From NCBI GenBank assembly GCA_015999765.1, contig JAECQR010000002.1, forward strand, positions 439,768-503,767: DNA of 64,000 nt, in the 5' to 3' direction. Source of the stretch: Flavobacteriia bacterium (lineage in GTDB: Bacteria > Bacteroidota > Bacteroidia > Flavobacteriales > Weeksellaceae). The notes under the pieces were generated by a model. It searched no databases, had not been told where the DNA came from, and saw only the letters and a list, made by a program, of their open reading frames with translations. Below, one piece after another: positions 10,390 through 18,852 of the stretch; within the stretch, counting starts at the first letter, position 1, and each line of letters begins with the position of its first letter. The translations under genes were made by a program, and so were the position numbers.

Positions 10390-11253
10390 ATGAAAAACAA
10401 TATATTTCCATGTCTTTGGTTTGACAGGACTGGGAACGAAGCGGCCCAATTCTATACAGATATTTTCGGCGGAAAGATTACCGTAGATACTCCCGTAGTC
10501 ATCAATTTCGAGCTTTTCGGTCAGAGAATGATGATCCTGAATGCCGGTCCGCAATTCGAAAAGAATGCTTCGGTTTCCTTTATGGTTTTATGCGAAACAC
10601 CTGAAGAAGTTGAAAAGTACTGGAAGCCTTTAGCCGATGGAGGCATCGTGCTGATGGAGCTGGGCGAATATCCCTGGAGTAAAAAGTATGGATGGGTCCG
10701 TGATAAATACGGTGTTACCTGGCAAGTCTATTTAGGTGAAAAAATGGGCGAGCAGAAAATTGTTCCGTCGCTCATGTATATTCACGGGAATAACGGCAAA
10801 GCGATGGAAGCAATCGAGCTTTACACCAAGATTTTTCCTGATTCAAAGGTTGGCGGTGTTCTGAAATACGGTGACGGAGTAGGAAACGAAACCCATGAAG
10901 TTCAGGAAAATGTTCAGCACGCGCATTTCGAAATCGACGGCTATAGTTTTTTCTGTATGGATAATTCTTATGATCATCAGTTTGATTTCAACGAGGGAAT
11001 TTCTATGGTGGTAATGACGGATGATCAGGAACAAACAGATCACCTGTGGAACTCACTTATTGCCGATGGGGGAAGAGCGAGTATGTGCGGTTGGCTGAAA
11101 GATAAATTCGGTATGAGCTGGCAGATTGTACCTAAAAAACTCATTGAACTTATGAATGATTCTGATCCATATAAATCACAAAAAGTGATGCAGGAAATGT
11201 CTGGAATGCAAAAAATTGTAATTGCAGATCTGGAAAAAGCTTACCACTCTTAA
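10390..11253 (+). CDS. Tandem VOC-superfamily (PhnB-like) protein
   Basis: 287 residues made of two PhnB-like vicinal-oxygen-chelate domains, about 1-120 and 125-270. Each starts with a substrate-like repeat (IFPCLWFDRTGNEAAQFYTDIFGG; VPSLMYIHGNNGKAMEAIELYTKIFP) and ends with a WLKDKFG.SWQIVP-type strand (first copy WVRDKYGVTWQVYLGE). PhnB-like proteins rarely keep all metal ligands and are often mislabelled 3-demethylubiquinone methyltransferase. No catalytic role can be assigned. Part of the small-domain run. Confidence 0.8.
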   Translation: MKNNIFPCLWFDRTGNEAAQFYTDIFGGKITVDTPVVINFELFGQRMMILNAGPQFEKNASVSFMVLCETPEEVEKYWKPLADGGIVLMELGEYPWSKKYGWVRDKYGVTWQVYLGEKMGEQKIVPSLMYIHGNNGKAMEAIELYTKIFPDSKVGGVLKYGDGVGNETHEVQENVQHAHFEIDGYSFFCMDNSYDHQFDFNEGISMVVMTDDQEQTDHLWNSLIADGGRASMCGWLKDKFGMSWQIVPKKLIELMNDSDPYKSQKVMQEMSGMQKIVIADLEKAYHS

Positions 11254-11266
11254 AAAATTTGGCATA

Positions 11267-11689
11267 ATGAAACTTTTAGAATTCAAAATTCAGATTAACG
11301 CACCGGCAGAGAAAGTCTGGAGCATTCTATTTAGTAAAGATGCCGACGGAAATTGGCCTTCGGCAATGAATGAAGGAACTTACTTTGAAGGAAACTGGGA
11401 AGAAGGCAGCATCATGAGATTTCTTGATTCAGAAAACAACGGAATGTATAATCAGATTCAGAAAAATATTCCCAACAGAGAATTGGTAATGAAACATCTG
11501 GGCTGGATTTACGATGGCGAGCTTAGCCCACAGGATTGGGAGGATTCTACGGTAGCTTATATTCTTGAATCCAATGAAAACGGCACACTTCTTACTGGAA
11601 AAGTAAATGCTTTGGATGAATTTGTTGATTTTTTCAATTCAAAATATCCACCTAATTTCGAAAAAATTAAAAAACTCTCAGAATCATAA
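11267..11689 (+). CDS. SRPBCC domain protein
   Basis: 140 residues with a START-like fold (FKIQINAPAEKVWSILFSKD at the N-terminus, a C-terminal helix in DFFNSKYPPNFEKIKKL). ATG 11267 is preferred, as a start 45 bases further upstream would add residues overlapping the VOC gene. It is a close relative of the next gene and probably a tandem duplicate. Ligand unknown. Confidence 0.8.
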   Translation: MKLLEFKIQINAPAEKVWSILFSKDADGNWPSAMNEGTYFEGNWEEGSIMRFLDSENNGMYNQIQKNIPNRELVMKHLGWIYDGELSPQDWEDSTVAYILESNENGTLLTGKVNALDEFVDFFNSKYPPNFEKIKKLSES

Positions 11690-11706
11690 AAATTTTAAAC
11701 ACTATT

Positions 11707-12150
11707 ATGATGGAAACCTTAAATTACGAAATAACAATAAACGCACCCATTCAAAAAGTATGGGATTTGCTTTGGTCACCAGAAACTTATACACAATGGA
11801 CCCAATTTTTCAGTCCGGAATCTCAATTTGAAACTGACTGGCAGATTAACGGAAAAACTTATTTTCTTGACGGCCACGGAAACGGCATGGTTGCTACCAT
11901 AAAAAGTCTGAATGCTCCATGTGAAGTAGTTTTCAGCCACCTTGGCATCCTTAGCGAAGGGGTTGAAGATACGGAAAGCCGTGAAGTAAAGGAATGGAGT
12001 GGCGCTGAAGAACAGTATTTCCTGCGGGAGATTGAAGAGAATACTACGCATGTTCGCGCGATTCTGCACACGCTGCAGGAATATGAAGAACACATGAACA
12101 ACGGTTTTAATAAAGGTTTCGAAGTGCTGAAAAAATTAGCCGAACAGTAA
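11707..12150 (+). CDS. SRPBCC domain protein
   Basis: 147-residue START-like protein parallel in layout to the gene before it: ITINAPIQKVWDLLWSPETYTQW at the N-terminus and NNGFNKGFEVLKKLAEQ as the last helix. Two consecutive ATG codons (11707, 11710) are possible starts. It closes the SnoaL/SRPBCC/DUF1801/VOC run and is followed by an intrinsic terminator. Confidence 0.8.
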   Translation: MMETLNYEITINAPIQKVWDLLWSPETYTQWTQFFSPESQFETDWQINGKTYFLDGHGNGMVATIKSLNAPCEVVFSHLGILSEGVEDTESREVKEWSGAEEQYFLREIEENTTHVRAILHTLQEYEEHMNNGFNKGFEVLKKLAEQ

Positions 12151-12160
12151 TCAATAATTA

Positions 12161-12188
12161 CGCGGAAACTCAAACTTTCCGCTTTTTT
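12161..12188 (+). terminator. Intrinsic terminator
   Basis: GCGGAAA (12162-12168) pairs with TTTCCGC (12176-12182), followed by a run of six T. Confidence 0.8.
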
Positions 12189-12251
12189 GTGGAGTACTAA
12201 TTTTTTTAAATCCTTACTTTTACACCCCAAAACCGAATTCTGTATTCCATA

Positions 12252-12902
12252 ATGAAGAATTATTATTATTTTCTGAGTGTACAAGAAAATGCTTCTGATG
12301 AAGACATTAAAAAAGCCTACAGAAAATTGTCGATGAAATATCATCCGGATAAAAATGAAAACGACGAATTTTTCGCACACCGCTTTATGGAAATTCAGGA
12401 AGCGTATGAAACGCTCGGTGATAAGGAAAGAAGACGGGTTTATGACGATAATTTAAGCCATCAGCAACGGGCTTTCCGTCCCAATCTTCCGCCTGCGATA
12501 AAATCGTTTTCGGTGAATAAAATCAATGTACAGAAAGGGGAAGAGATCATTATTACCTGGCAGACGAACCATGCCGACGTGGTTAAAGTTTTGCCTTTTG
12601 GTTTAGAAAAAAGCTACGGAGAAAAGAAGATTAGAATTACAGAATTTAAAGACGGGAAATTTCAGTTGTTGCTTCATGCAACGAATTCGCTTCTCAATAA
12701 AACCGTAGTGCGGGGAATAACGATTAATCAGGTTTTCGATTCGGAAAAAGAAAAATTCAGAGACGGTGTCGAAGATCTTTTCAAGCCACAAACACAAACG
12801 CGTACTAACCCAGGCGGCCAGCCAAAGGCGCTGAAAATTACTCTGGCAATTATTTTTCTTGTAATTGCAATACTGCTTTTAGTAAAAACATTTGCAGGAT
12901 AA
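12252..12902 (+). CDS. J-domain protein with C-terminal membrane anchor
   Basis: 216 residues. The N-terminal J-domain (about 1-68) has the HPD tripeptide in KLSMKYHPDKNEND, needed to stimulate DnaK ATPase. No Gly/Phe region, zinc-finger or DnaJ C-terminal domain follows, so this is a type III co-chaperone. Residues ~80-165 form a beta-rich unknown domain with an Ig-like look. The last ~22 residues (LAIIFLVIAILLLV) form a tail anchor. It is therefore probably a membrane-tethered recruiter of DnaK. Monocistronic. Confidence 0.85.
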   Translation: MKNYYYFLSVQENASDEDIKKAYRKLSMKYHPDKNENDEFFAHRFMEIQEAYETLGDKERRRVYDDNLSHQQRAFRPNLPPAIKSFSVNKINVQKGEEIIITWQTNHADVVKVLPFGLEKSYGEKKIRITEFKDGKFQLLLHATNSLLNKTVVRGITINQVFDSEKEKFRDGVEDLFKPQTQTRTNPGGQPKALKITLAIIFLVIAILLLVKTFAG

Positions 12903-12928
12903 AATTCCGACTGGTTGGTAAATTGGGA

Positions 12929-13081
12929 TTACGCCATTTTCAGTCTTCCAGGGCATTTTTTACAACGTTTCCCTTTTTTGAATTTCTTGCAGCATTTTTT
13001 CTTGTCACAGAACATTTCCTCCGTTTTATGGTAGAAAGGTGTTAATGGTGCAACTTTGAAGGGAATGATTGGTGAATTCAT
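12929..13081 (-). CDS. Small Cys/Lys-rich protein (50 residues)
   Basis: An ATG-to-TAA frame of 50 codons on the minus strand, convergent to the J-domain gene. The first 22 residues are proline-containing and neutral (begins MNSPIIPFKV). The C-terminal half is strongly basic with five cysteines in the pattern C-x4-CC-x8-C-x2-C (CDKKKCCKKF, then KGKRCKKCPG). The spacing suggests a small zinc- or metal-binding knuckle. The composition is far from random for AT-rich intergenic DNA. I recall similar short Cys/Lys proteins in flavobacteria but cannot name a family. Function unknown. Confidence 0.6.
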   Translation of the reverse strand: MNSPIIPFKVAPLTPFYHKTEEMFCDKKKCCKKFKKGKRCKKCPGRLKMA

Positions 13082-13160
13082 GGGGCAAATGTAATTCTAA
13101 TTTAGAATAAATCAAAATAGTTGATAAGCTTTTTTATGTTTGGCACATGAAATTTATCAA

Positions 13161-13191
13161 TTGTACTGTTCATCAAAATATTGTATTTTTA
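13161..13191 (+). promoter_or_regulatory. Candidate gcvP promoter
   Basis: TTG at 13161-13163 and TATTTTTA at 13184-13191 (one mismatch to TAnnTTTG), spaced by 20 bp. The box ends 35 bp before the gcvP ATG. Confidence 0.45.
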
Positions 13192-13226
13192 CGAACCTTT
13201 ATTTCTAAATAAATCCAGTAAAAATA

Positions 13227-16085
13227 ATGAACACTACACAGTTTGTAAACCGCCACATTTCTATGAACGAAGCCGATAAACAGGCAATGTTACAGGAAAT
13301 TGGTGTTTCGGGTATTGATGAATTAATTGCCCAAACCATTCCAAATTCAATTCGTCTAGAAAAAGACTTAAGCATTTCGCCGGCTCTTTCCGAGTACGAG
13401 ATGTTAGCGCATTCTAAGGAATTGGCCGCACAGAATTCACTTTTCGATAACTATATCGGATTCGGTTATCACAATACTATTTTACCAAGTGCGATTCAGA
13501 GAAATATTCTCGAAAATCCGTCGTGGTACACCGCTTATACTCCCTATCAGGCAGAAATTGCACAGGGTAGATTGGAAGCGTTGTTGAATTTCCAGACCGT
13601 TGTCTGCGATTTAACAGGTTTTAAACTGGCGAATGCTTCGCTTTTAGATGAATCTACCGCAGCTGCCGAAGCAATGCATATGTTCTTTGAAAGCAGAACC
13701 AAAGACCAGAGAAAATCTGAAGCCAACAAATTTTTCGTTTCAGAATTGGTTCTTCCTCAAACTGTTGCTGTTTTGAAAACTAAAGCGGAAGGTTTAGGAA
13801 TCCAGATTGTGGAAGGTGATCACGCGAATCATAATTTTGATGACTCGTATTTCGGAATTATACTGCAGTATCCGGGCAAAAACGGAATTGTACTCGACTA
13901 TACCGAAAACATTAAGCAATATAAAGAACTTAACCTTCAGGTTGTGGTTGCCAGCGACCCGATGGCGTTGGTAAAACTGAAATCTCCTGCCGAAATGGGC
14001 GCCGACTGTGCTGTAGGAACTACACAACGTTTCGGGATTCCAATGGGTTACGGTGGGCCTCACGCTGCATTTTTTGCCTGTAAAGATGATTATAAGAGAG
14101 ATATTCCGGGAAGAATAATCGGTGTTTCTCAGGATGCATACGGCAAGCGTGCACTGAGAATGGCTTTGCAAACCCGTGAGCAGCATATCAAAAGAGAAAA
14201 AGCGACTTCAAATATCTGTACAGCTCAGGTGCTTTTAGCTGTAATGGCCGGAATGTATGCAGTATACCACGGTCCGAAAGGCCTTAACTTCATCGCAGAG
14301 CAGATTCATTTCAAAGCAAACGCACTTCACAGCGGTTTAAAGGCTTTAGGATACGACATCGTGGAGGAACCGATATTCGATACGGTAAAATTCCGCATGA
14401 GTGAAGAGGAGAAAAAATCTTTGATGTTTTTAATGCTTGATCATAAAATCAACCTTAATTATTTCACAGAAGGCTTTGTAAGCATTGCGCTAAACGAAAC
14501 TACAACGCTGGAGAAACTGCAGATTCTTTTTGATTCTTTTGCACAGTTCAGAGACAAGCAGAGTTTCAAACTTGTTGTTAAAGATGAACTTCAGATTCCT
14601 GAAAATTCTTTAAGATCAGATGAAATTTTAAAAGAAGAAGTTTTCAATAACTATCATACAGAAACTGAACTGATGCGCTATATCAAGCGTCTGGAAAGAA
14701 AAGATCTGTCACTCACGCATTCAATGATTTCCTTAGGTTCATGTACCATGAAACTTAACGCTGCAACCCAAATGCTGCCGATTTCCTGGCCGGAATGGGG
14801 CAGTGTACATCCATTCGTTCCTACAGATCAGGCTGGTGGATATCAGCAGTTAATTAAAGAGTTAGAAAAAGATCTTGCTGAAATCACTGGTTTTGCGGGT
14901 ACTTCGCTTCAGCCAAATTCGGGAGCTCAGGGTGAGTATGCAGGATTAATGGTCATCCGCGAATATCACAAATCACGTGGAGAAAGCCACAGAAACATCG
15001 TTCTTATTCCGCAGTCTGCACACGGGACAAACCCAGCTTCTGCGGTAATTGCCGGAATGAAAGTGGTAGTAGTGAAAAACCTTGAAAGCGGTGAAATCGA
15101 TTTCGATGATTTGAAAGCTAAAGCAGAGCAGCACGCAGATAATCTTTCCGCAGCGATGATTACTTATCCTTCAACCTACGGATTTTTCGATGACAACATC
15201 AAAGAAATTACCAAACTGATTCACGACAACGGCGGGCAGGTTTATATGGACGGTGCCAATATGAACGCACAGGTTGGTTTCACTTCTCCGGGAAATATCG
15301 GAGCCGATGTTTGTCACCTGAATCTTCACAAGACATTCGCTATTCCTCACGGAGGCGGTGGTCCGGGTGTTGGTCCGATCTGCGTTGCCAAGCATTTGGT
15401 GAAGTTCTTGCCATCGAACCCGAACATCAAAATCGGTGATAAAGAAGCCATCGAAGCTATTTCAGCTGCACCTTACGGGTCTTCATTGGTTTTGAATATT
15501 TCTTATGCTTATATCAAAATGCTCGGAACTTCCGGTTTGAAAAAATCTACAGAACACGCAATTCTGAACGCCAATTACCTGAAAGAAGTTTTAGCAGAAC
15601 ATTTCCCGATTTTATACGCAAACGCAGCGGGAAGAGTTGCCCACGAATGTATCGTAGATTTCCGTCAGTTTAAGCCGCTTGGAATTGAAGTTGCTGACGT
15701 TGCAAAACGTTTGATGGATTACGGTTTCCATGCGCCAACAGTGAGTTTCCCTGTTGCTGGAACCCTGATGATTGAGCCAACAGAATCTGAAAGCAAAAGA
15801 GAAATCGACCGTTTTGCAGAAGCATTGATATCCATTAAAAAAGAAATTGAAGAAATCGCAGAAGGAACTGCCGATGCGGCAAATAATGTATTGAAAAACG
15901 CACCTCACACGGAGCAGTTGGTGATTTCAGATGCCTGGGACAAACCTTACAGCCGCGAGAAAGCAGCCTATCCATTAGACTGGGTGCGCGACCATAAATT
16001 CTTTGCCACGGTTGCCCGTGTTGATGAAGCTTACGGTGACAGAAACTTAATCTGTACCTGCGCACCGATTGAAAGTTATATGTAA
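13227..16085 (+). CDS. gcvP: Glycine dehydrogenase (decarboxylating), P-protein
   Basis: PLP-dependent P-protein of the glycine cleavage complex. It decarboxylates glycine and passes the aminomethyl group to lipoyl-H protein. 952 residues, the full fused alpha-beta length. N-terminal half: [34 protein letters not shown]-terminal half: the PLP-binding Lys in [16 protein letters not shown] (K702) and [12 protein letters not shown]. Stands alone here without gcvT or gcvH, which is common in this phylum. Strong terminator downstream. Confidence 0.97.
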   Translation: MNTTQFVNRHISMNEADKQAMLQEIGVSGIDELIAQTIPNSIRLEKDLSISPALSEYEMLAHSKELAAQNSLFDNYIGFGYHNTILPSAIQRNILENPSWYTAYTPYQAEIAQGRLEALLNFQTVVCDLTGFKLANASLLDESTAAAEAMHMFFESRTKDQRKSEANKFFVSELVLPQTVAVLKTKAEGLGIQIVEGDHANHNFDDSYFGIILQYPGKNGIVLDYTENIKQYKELNLQVVVASDPMALVKLKSPAEMGADCAVGTTQRFGIPMGYGGPHAAFFACKDDYKRDIPGRIIGVSQDAYGKRALRMALQTREQHIKREKATSNICTAQVLLAVMAGMYAVYHGPKGLNFIAEQIHFKANALHSGLKALGYDIVEEPIFDTVKFRMSEEEKKSLMFLMLDHKINLNYFTEGFVSIALNETTTLEKLQILFDSFAQFRDKQSFKLVVKDELQIPENSLRSDEILKEEVFNNYHTETELMRYIKRLERKDLSLTHSMISLGSCTMKLNAATQMLPISWPEWGSVHPFVPTDQAGGYQQLIKELEKDLAEITGFAGTSLQPNSGAQGEYAGLMVIREYHKSRGESHRNIVLIPQSAHGTNPASAVIAGMKVVVVKNLESGEIDFDDLKAKAEQHADNLSAAMITYPSTYGFFDDNIKEITKLIHDNGGQVYMDGANMNAQVGFTSPGNIGADVCHLNLHKTFAIPHGGGGPGVGPICVAKHLVKFLPSNPNIKIGDKEAIEAISAAPYGSSLVLNISYAYIKMLGTSGLKKSTEHAILNANYLKEVLAEHFPILYANAAGRVAHECIVDFRQFKPLGIEVADVAKRLMDYGFHAPTVSFPVAGTLMIEPTESESKREIDRFAEALISIKKEIEEIAEGTADAANNVLKNAPHTEQLVISDAWDKPYSREKAAYPLDWVRDHKFFATVARVDEAYGDRNLICTCAPIESYM

Positions 16086-16104
16086 TTCACTTACTTCAAA
16101 TAGT

Positions 16105-16137
16105 AAATCCCCTTCAGTTTTGAAGGGGATTTTTTTG
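16105..16137 (+). terminator. Intrinsic terminator of gcvP
   Basis: AAATCCCCTTCA (16105-16116) pairs with TGAAGGGGATTT (16121-16132), followed by T residues. Confidence 0.85.
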
Positions 16138-16210
16138 CTGTGGTGTAGCATTGCTTGCAGACAGAACGACCCGAGGGCGCAGCTGAACGGAGCGAAGCTA
16201 CAGCTAGTTA

Positions 16211-16717
16211 TTATCTGCAGCCATAATTTTCAATATCAAATTTTTCAATTATTTTCATGTCAGATTTTTCACAAACTGAATTTAAAAGATTTATAACATT
16301 TTTTTGAAAATTTTCTGTAGGATAGAATGTTTCATAACATGTTTTGTCTCCTCCACGTTGAACAACTAGTTTTATATTTTGTCTATCTGTGATTATTTGA
16401 TTTCGGTTATATTTATAACCTGGAGAATTTATAATATTAATTTGATTGTTTAGATTTTTATAAATTTCGTCCTCAATAATTCCTTCAAAATATCCAATTT
16501 TTGTTGAGTCAAATTCTAAATCAAAATATGAACTATTCTTTTTGAAAACAGTTTTAGCATATAATTTAAATGATTTATCTCGACTGAGTTCTAGATAATA
16601 TTCCGGGCAAGTTCCTAAACATGTGGAAGTTGAATAATAAATTTTGTCAAAATTTGAATATTCTTTTTTACAAGAAACCAACAGAAATATAAAACTGAAA
16701 ATCACAAATAAGCTCAA
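16211..16717 (-). CDS. DUF6438-type lipoprotein
   Basis: About 168 residues. N-terminal hydrophobic stretch ending FLLVSCKKE gives a lipoprotein signal with the lipidated Cys near residue 16. The mature part contains STSTCLGTCPEYYLELSRD, the CxGxCPxY hallmark of DUF6438. It is much more AT-rich than its neighbours. No in-frame ATG exists before the upstream stop, so translation must start at TTG 16717 or the true 5' end has been lost. The gene sits between the gcvP terminator and a T9SS gene and looks like an inserted accessory gene. Function unknown. Confidence 0.6.
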   Translation of the reverse strand: MSLFVIFSFIFLLVSCKKEYSNFDKIYYSTSTCLGTCPEYYLELSRDKSFKLYAKTVFKKNSSYFDLEFDSTKIGYFEGIIEDEIYKNLNNQINIINSPGYKYNRNQIITDRQNIKLVVQRGGDKTCYETFYPTENFQKNVINLLNSVCEKSDMKIIEKFDIENYGCR

Positions 16718-16935
16718 TTTTGTAGACTTTAAAATGGTGGCATCTAACTTACTTATATATCACACAATGATACAAAGTACCCAGATCGGGGTATAGGTTA
16801 TCATGAATGTGATAAGTTGTTAATCAATCAAATATACCAATTAACTTCTTAGCACCATGTATTTATGATTTCATTAATTTACTTTTGGGCTGCCTTCTGT
16901 TTTTATCCTTTCAAGAACTTTCATTAGTGATAAAA

Positions 16936-16965
16936 AAAATCCCAAACCTTAGTTCGGGAATTTTC
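16936..16965 (-). terminator. Intrinsic terminator of the T9SS cargo gene
   Basis: Minus-strand hairpin with TCCC/GGGA and AAC/GTT arms, one mismatch, and a CTTA loop (forward 16940-16959), flanked by A/T runs. It lies just past the stop at 16993. The DNA from 16718 to 16935 holds no recognisable gene. Confidence 0.6.
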
Positions 16966-16992
16966 TTTGATATTTTAGATCCTTAAGGCTAA

Positions 16993-17913
16993 TTATTCTT
17001 TGATGAATTTAGAGGAATAAGAAGTTCCGTTTGTGCTGCTAACGGTAATAATATAGGTGCCGGCTTTCAGGTTCTCAAGATTAAGAGTGGCATCTGATGT
17101 ATTTTTTGTGAATACGTTCTGGCCTGCCATATTATACATCTGGATGGTTGAAATTTTTTCACCATTCGGAAGATTGAAGTTCAGATCGTTTTTAACAGGA
17201 TTCGGATATATTTTCAAACTTTCTTTCTTAACATTGTTTACAGACATTTCAACCTCATTAATTTTAATATTATCGATATACGCATCACCTGAGAAATTAT
17301 CGTGAAGGAAATTCATCCCCTCCAGGTTAATCTTTGTGAAATTGGGGGTTGTATAAATTAATGTCCCGTCAATGAAATACTTGATTTCATTTGTTGATAC
17401 TTTTACCATTACCTTATACCATTGGTTAGGCTGCCACGAAATCCCTGTGTCTTCCATGTCGTAATCTATGCTGGTGATAACCTGTAGCGTACCGGAATAA
17501 TCAAAAGCTAAATCAAATACCGGATAATATTCTTCATCAGCACTGATTCCGTAGGCTGCCATTTCAAAAATTGAACCGTCAGTTTCTGTAACTAAAACAT
17601 CGAAAGAAATGGTAGTGTCATTATAATCCAAAGGCTGATCGAAATCTTTTTGTGCTCCAATAATAGGGAACATCTGTGCACCATACGCATCGGTGTAACC
17701 ATTTTTAAATGAATAGATTCCTGCACTGAATTTTTCAGAAGAAACTACCTGGTTTTCAACGAAATTACCTTCGCCATCATCGGTAATCTGCCAAGAATTC
17801 TGTCCGTTCAAACTTCCCAACTGGTAGCCTTCGGAAGTTTCAAATGAAATTTGGTTTTGTGCAGAAATAGTGCTGCAGAAAAAGGCTGCAGCGAGAAAAT
17901 ATAAATTCTTCAT
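16993..17913 (-). CDS. T9SS type A sorting-domain protein with LamG-like domain
   Basis: Secreted or surface protein of 306 residues. A signal peptide (MKNLYFLAAAFFCSTISAQ) is followed by a single beta-sandwich of LamG/concanavalin type (about 20-225; IDGTLIYTTPNFT, DAYIDNIKINEVE). The last ~75 residues are the type A C-terminal targeting domain (LKIYPNPVKNDLNF ... GTYIITVSSTNG ... SSKFIKE), cleaved after type IX secretion. ATG 17913 is chosen because it opens the signal peptide; an upstream in-frame start would add ten residues before it. No catalytic residues are obvious; glycan binding is possible. Confidence 0.85.
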   Translation of the reverse strand: MKNLYFLAAAFFCSTISAQNQISFETSEGYQLGSLNGQNSWQITDDGEGNFVENQVVSSEKFSAGIYSFKNGYTDAYGAQMFPIIGAQKDFDQPLDYNDTTISFDVLVTETDGSIFEMAAYGISADEEYYPVFDLAFDYSGTLQVITSIDYDMEDTGISWQPNQWYKVMVKVSTNEIKYFIDGTLIYTTPNFTKINLEGMNFLHDNFSGDAYIDNIKINEVEMSVNNVKKESLKIYPNPVKNDLNFNLPNGEKISTIQMYNMAGQNVFTKNTSDATLNLENLKAGTYIITVSSTNGTSYSSKFIKE

Positions 17914-17926
17914 AAATAATTTTTTG

Positions 17927-17958
17927 CAATGATAGCACAACAATGGTGCAGATACAAA
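17927..17958 (-). promoter_or_regulatory. Candidate promoter of the T9SS type A gene
   Basis: On the minus strand TTTG (17958-17955), 20 bp, then TATCATTG (17934-17927), one mismatch to TAnnTTTG, 13 bp before the ATG. Confidence 0.45.
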
Positions 17959-18039
17959 TGGAAAATAAAAGAAAATTTCCGTATGTAGAAGGTGTTTTGG
18001 GTGATTGACCTTGAACTTAATAAAGCAGGGTGAGTCGTT

Positions 18040-18777
18040 TTATGAATAAAGTTTCTGGTCTTTTTCGCAGAAGAAACTGCGCCGTTTGTTAAGTCCCGTG
18101 TGCCTTTTTGTTAAAGGATTTCCGCACTTCGGACAGATTTTTTTGGTGTGAACCAGCCAGTTTTTCTTCAGGACGTAATCTTTTTTCCAGCGAAAAAAAT
18201 CAAAACTGTAATTGCGCGCTTCGAATATAAGGGCCGACAGTTTCTTCGGCGGGAGGTTTCCGATGAGACTTTCGGGATGTACACCGATTCTGAAGAGCAC
18301 TTCATTTTTAATAATATTGCCGACACCGGAAAAGATATTCTGATCCAGCAACGCATCGCAGACCATCATTTCAGGGCTTGATTTTAATTTTTTTCGTGCT
18401 TTCAGAGGTTTCCAGACGTCGCTTAAAACATCGGCATTCCAGTCGATTTCCTTAAGAACTGTACTTTCCAAAAGTTTTACTGAGCAGGAATAGAAATATA
18501 AATCACCGTTTTCAAATTTCAGATGCAGCCGTAATTGCCGGTCGGGCTTAGTTTGCTCGTCAATGGAATAGGAGCCGAACATCAATAGATGTATTCTGAT
18601 GACGTGGTTTTGCATCACCAGATAAGACTGTTTCCCGAAAATCCGGTATTCCTCAAAAACCAGCCCGGGTAACTTTTCCATCTCAATTTTTGCATTCCCG
18701 CTCGCCGCGATAACCGTTTGACCGATAAATTTGTGGGCAAGCTCTTTCAGAATTAATATGGATGGACCTTCCGGCAT
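18040..18777 (-). CDS. Fpg/Nei-family DNA glycosylase (endonuclease VIII-like)
   Basis: Base-excision repair glycosylase/AP lyase of 245 residues. The N-terminus MPEGPS has the catalytic Pro2 and Glu3, with the Ser form seen in the Nei branch. The H2TH region includes DQNIFSGVGNIIKNEVLFR, with the conserved GVGNIIKNE. The C-terminal zinc finger has CPKC then a third Cys in FFCEKDQ; the fourth ligand position is Asp rather than Cys. A metal ligand change or weakened zinc site is possible. It is divergent from dgt with 75 bp between the start codons. Confidence 0.88.
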   Translation of the reverse strand: MPEGPSILILKELAHKFIGQTVIAASGNAKIEMEKLPGLVFEEYRIFGKQSYLVMQNHVIRIHLLMFGSYSIDEQTKPDRQLRLHLKFENGDLYFYSCSVKLLESTVLKEIDWNADVLSDVWKPLKARKKLKSSPEMMVCDALLDQNIFSGVGNIIKNEVLFRIGVHPESLIGNLPPKKLSALIFEARNYSFDFFRWKKDYVLKKNWLVHTKKICPKCGNPLTKRHTGLNKRRSFFCEKDQKLYS

Positions 18778-18852
18778 GTTTCCTTGTTTTCTAACGTGAA
18801 TTCAAAACTCAAACCATTTTAAAAAGCATAATAAAAAATGTATTTTTGAAGG

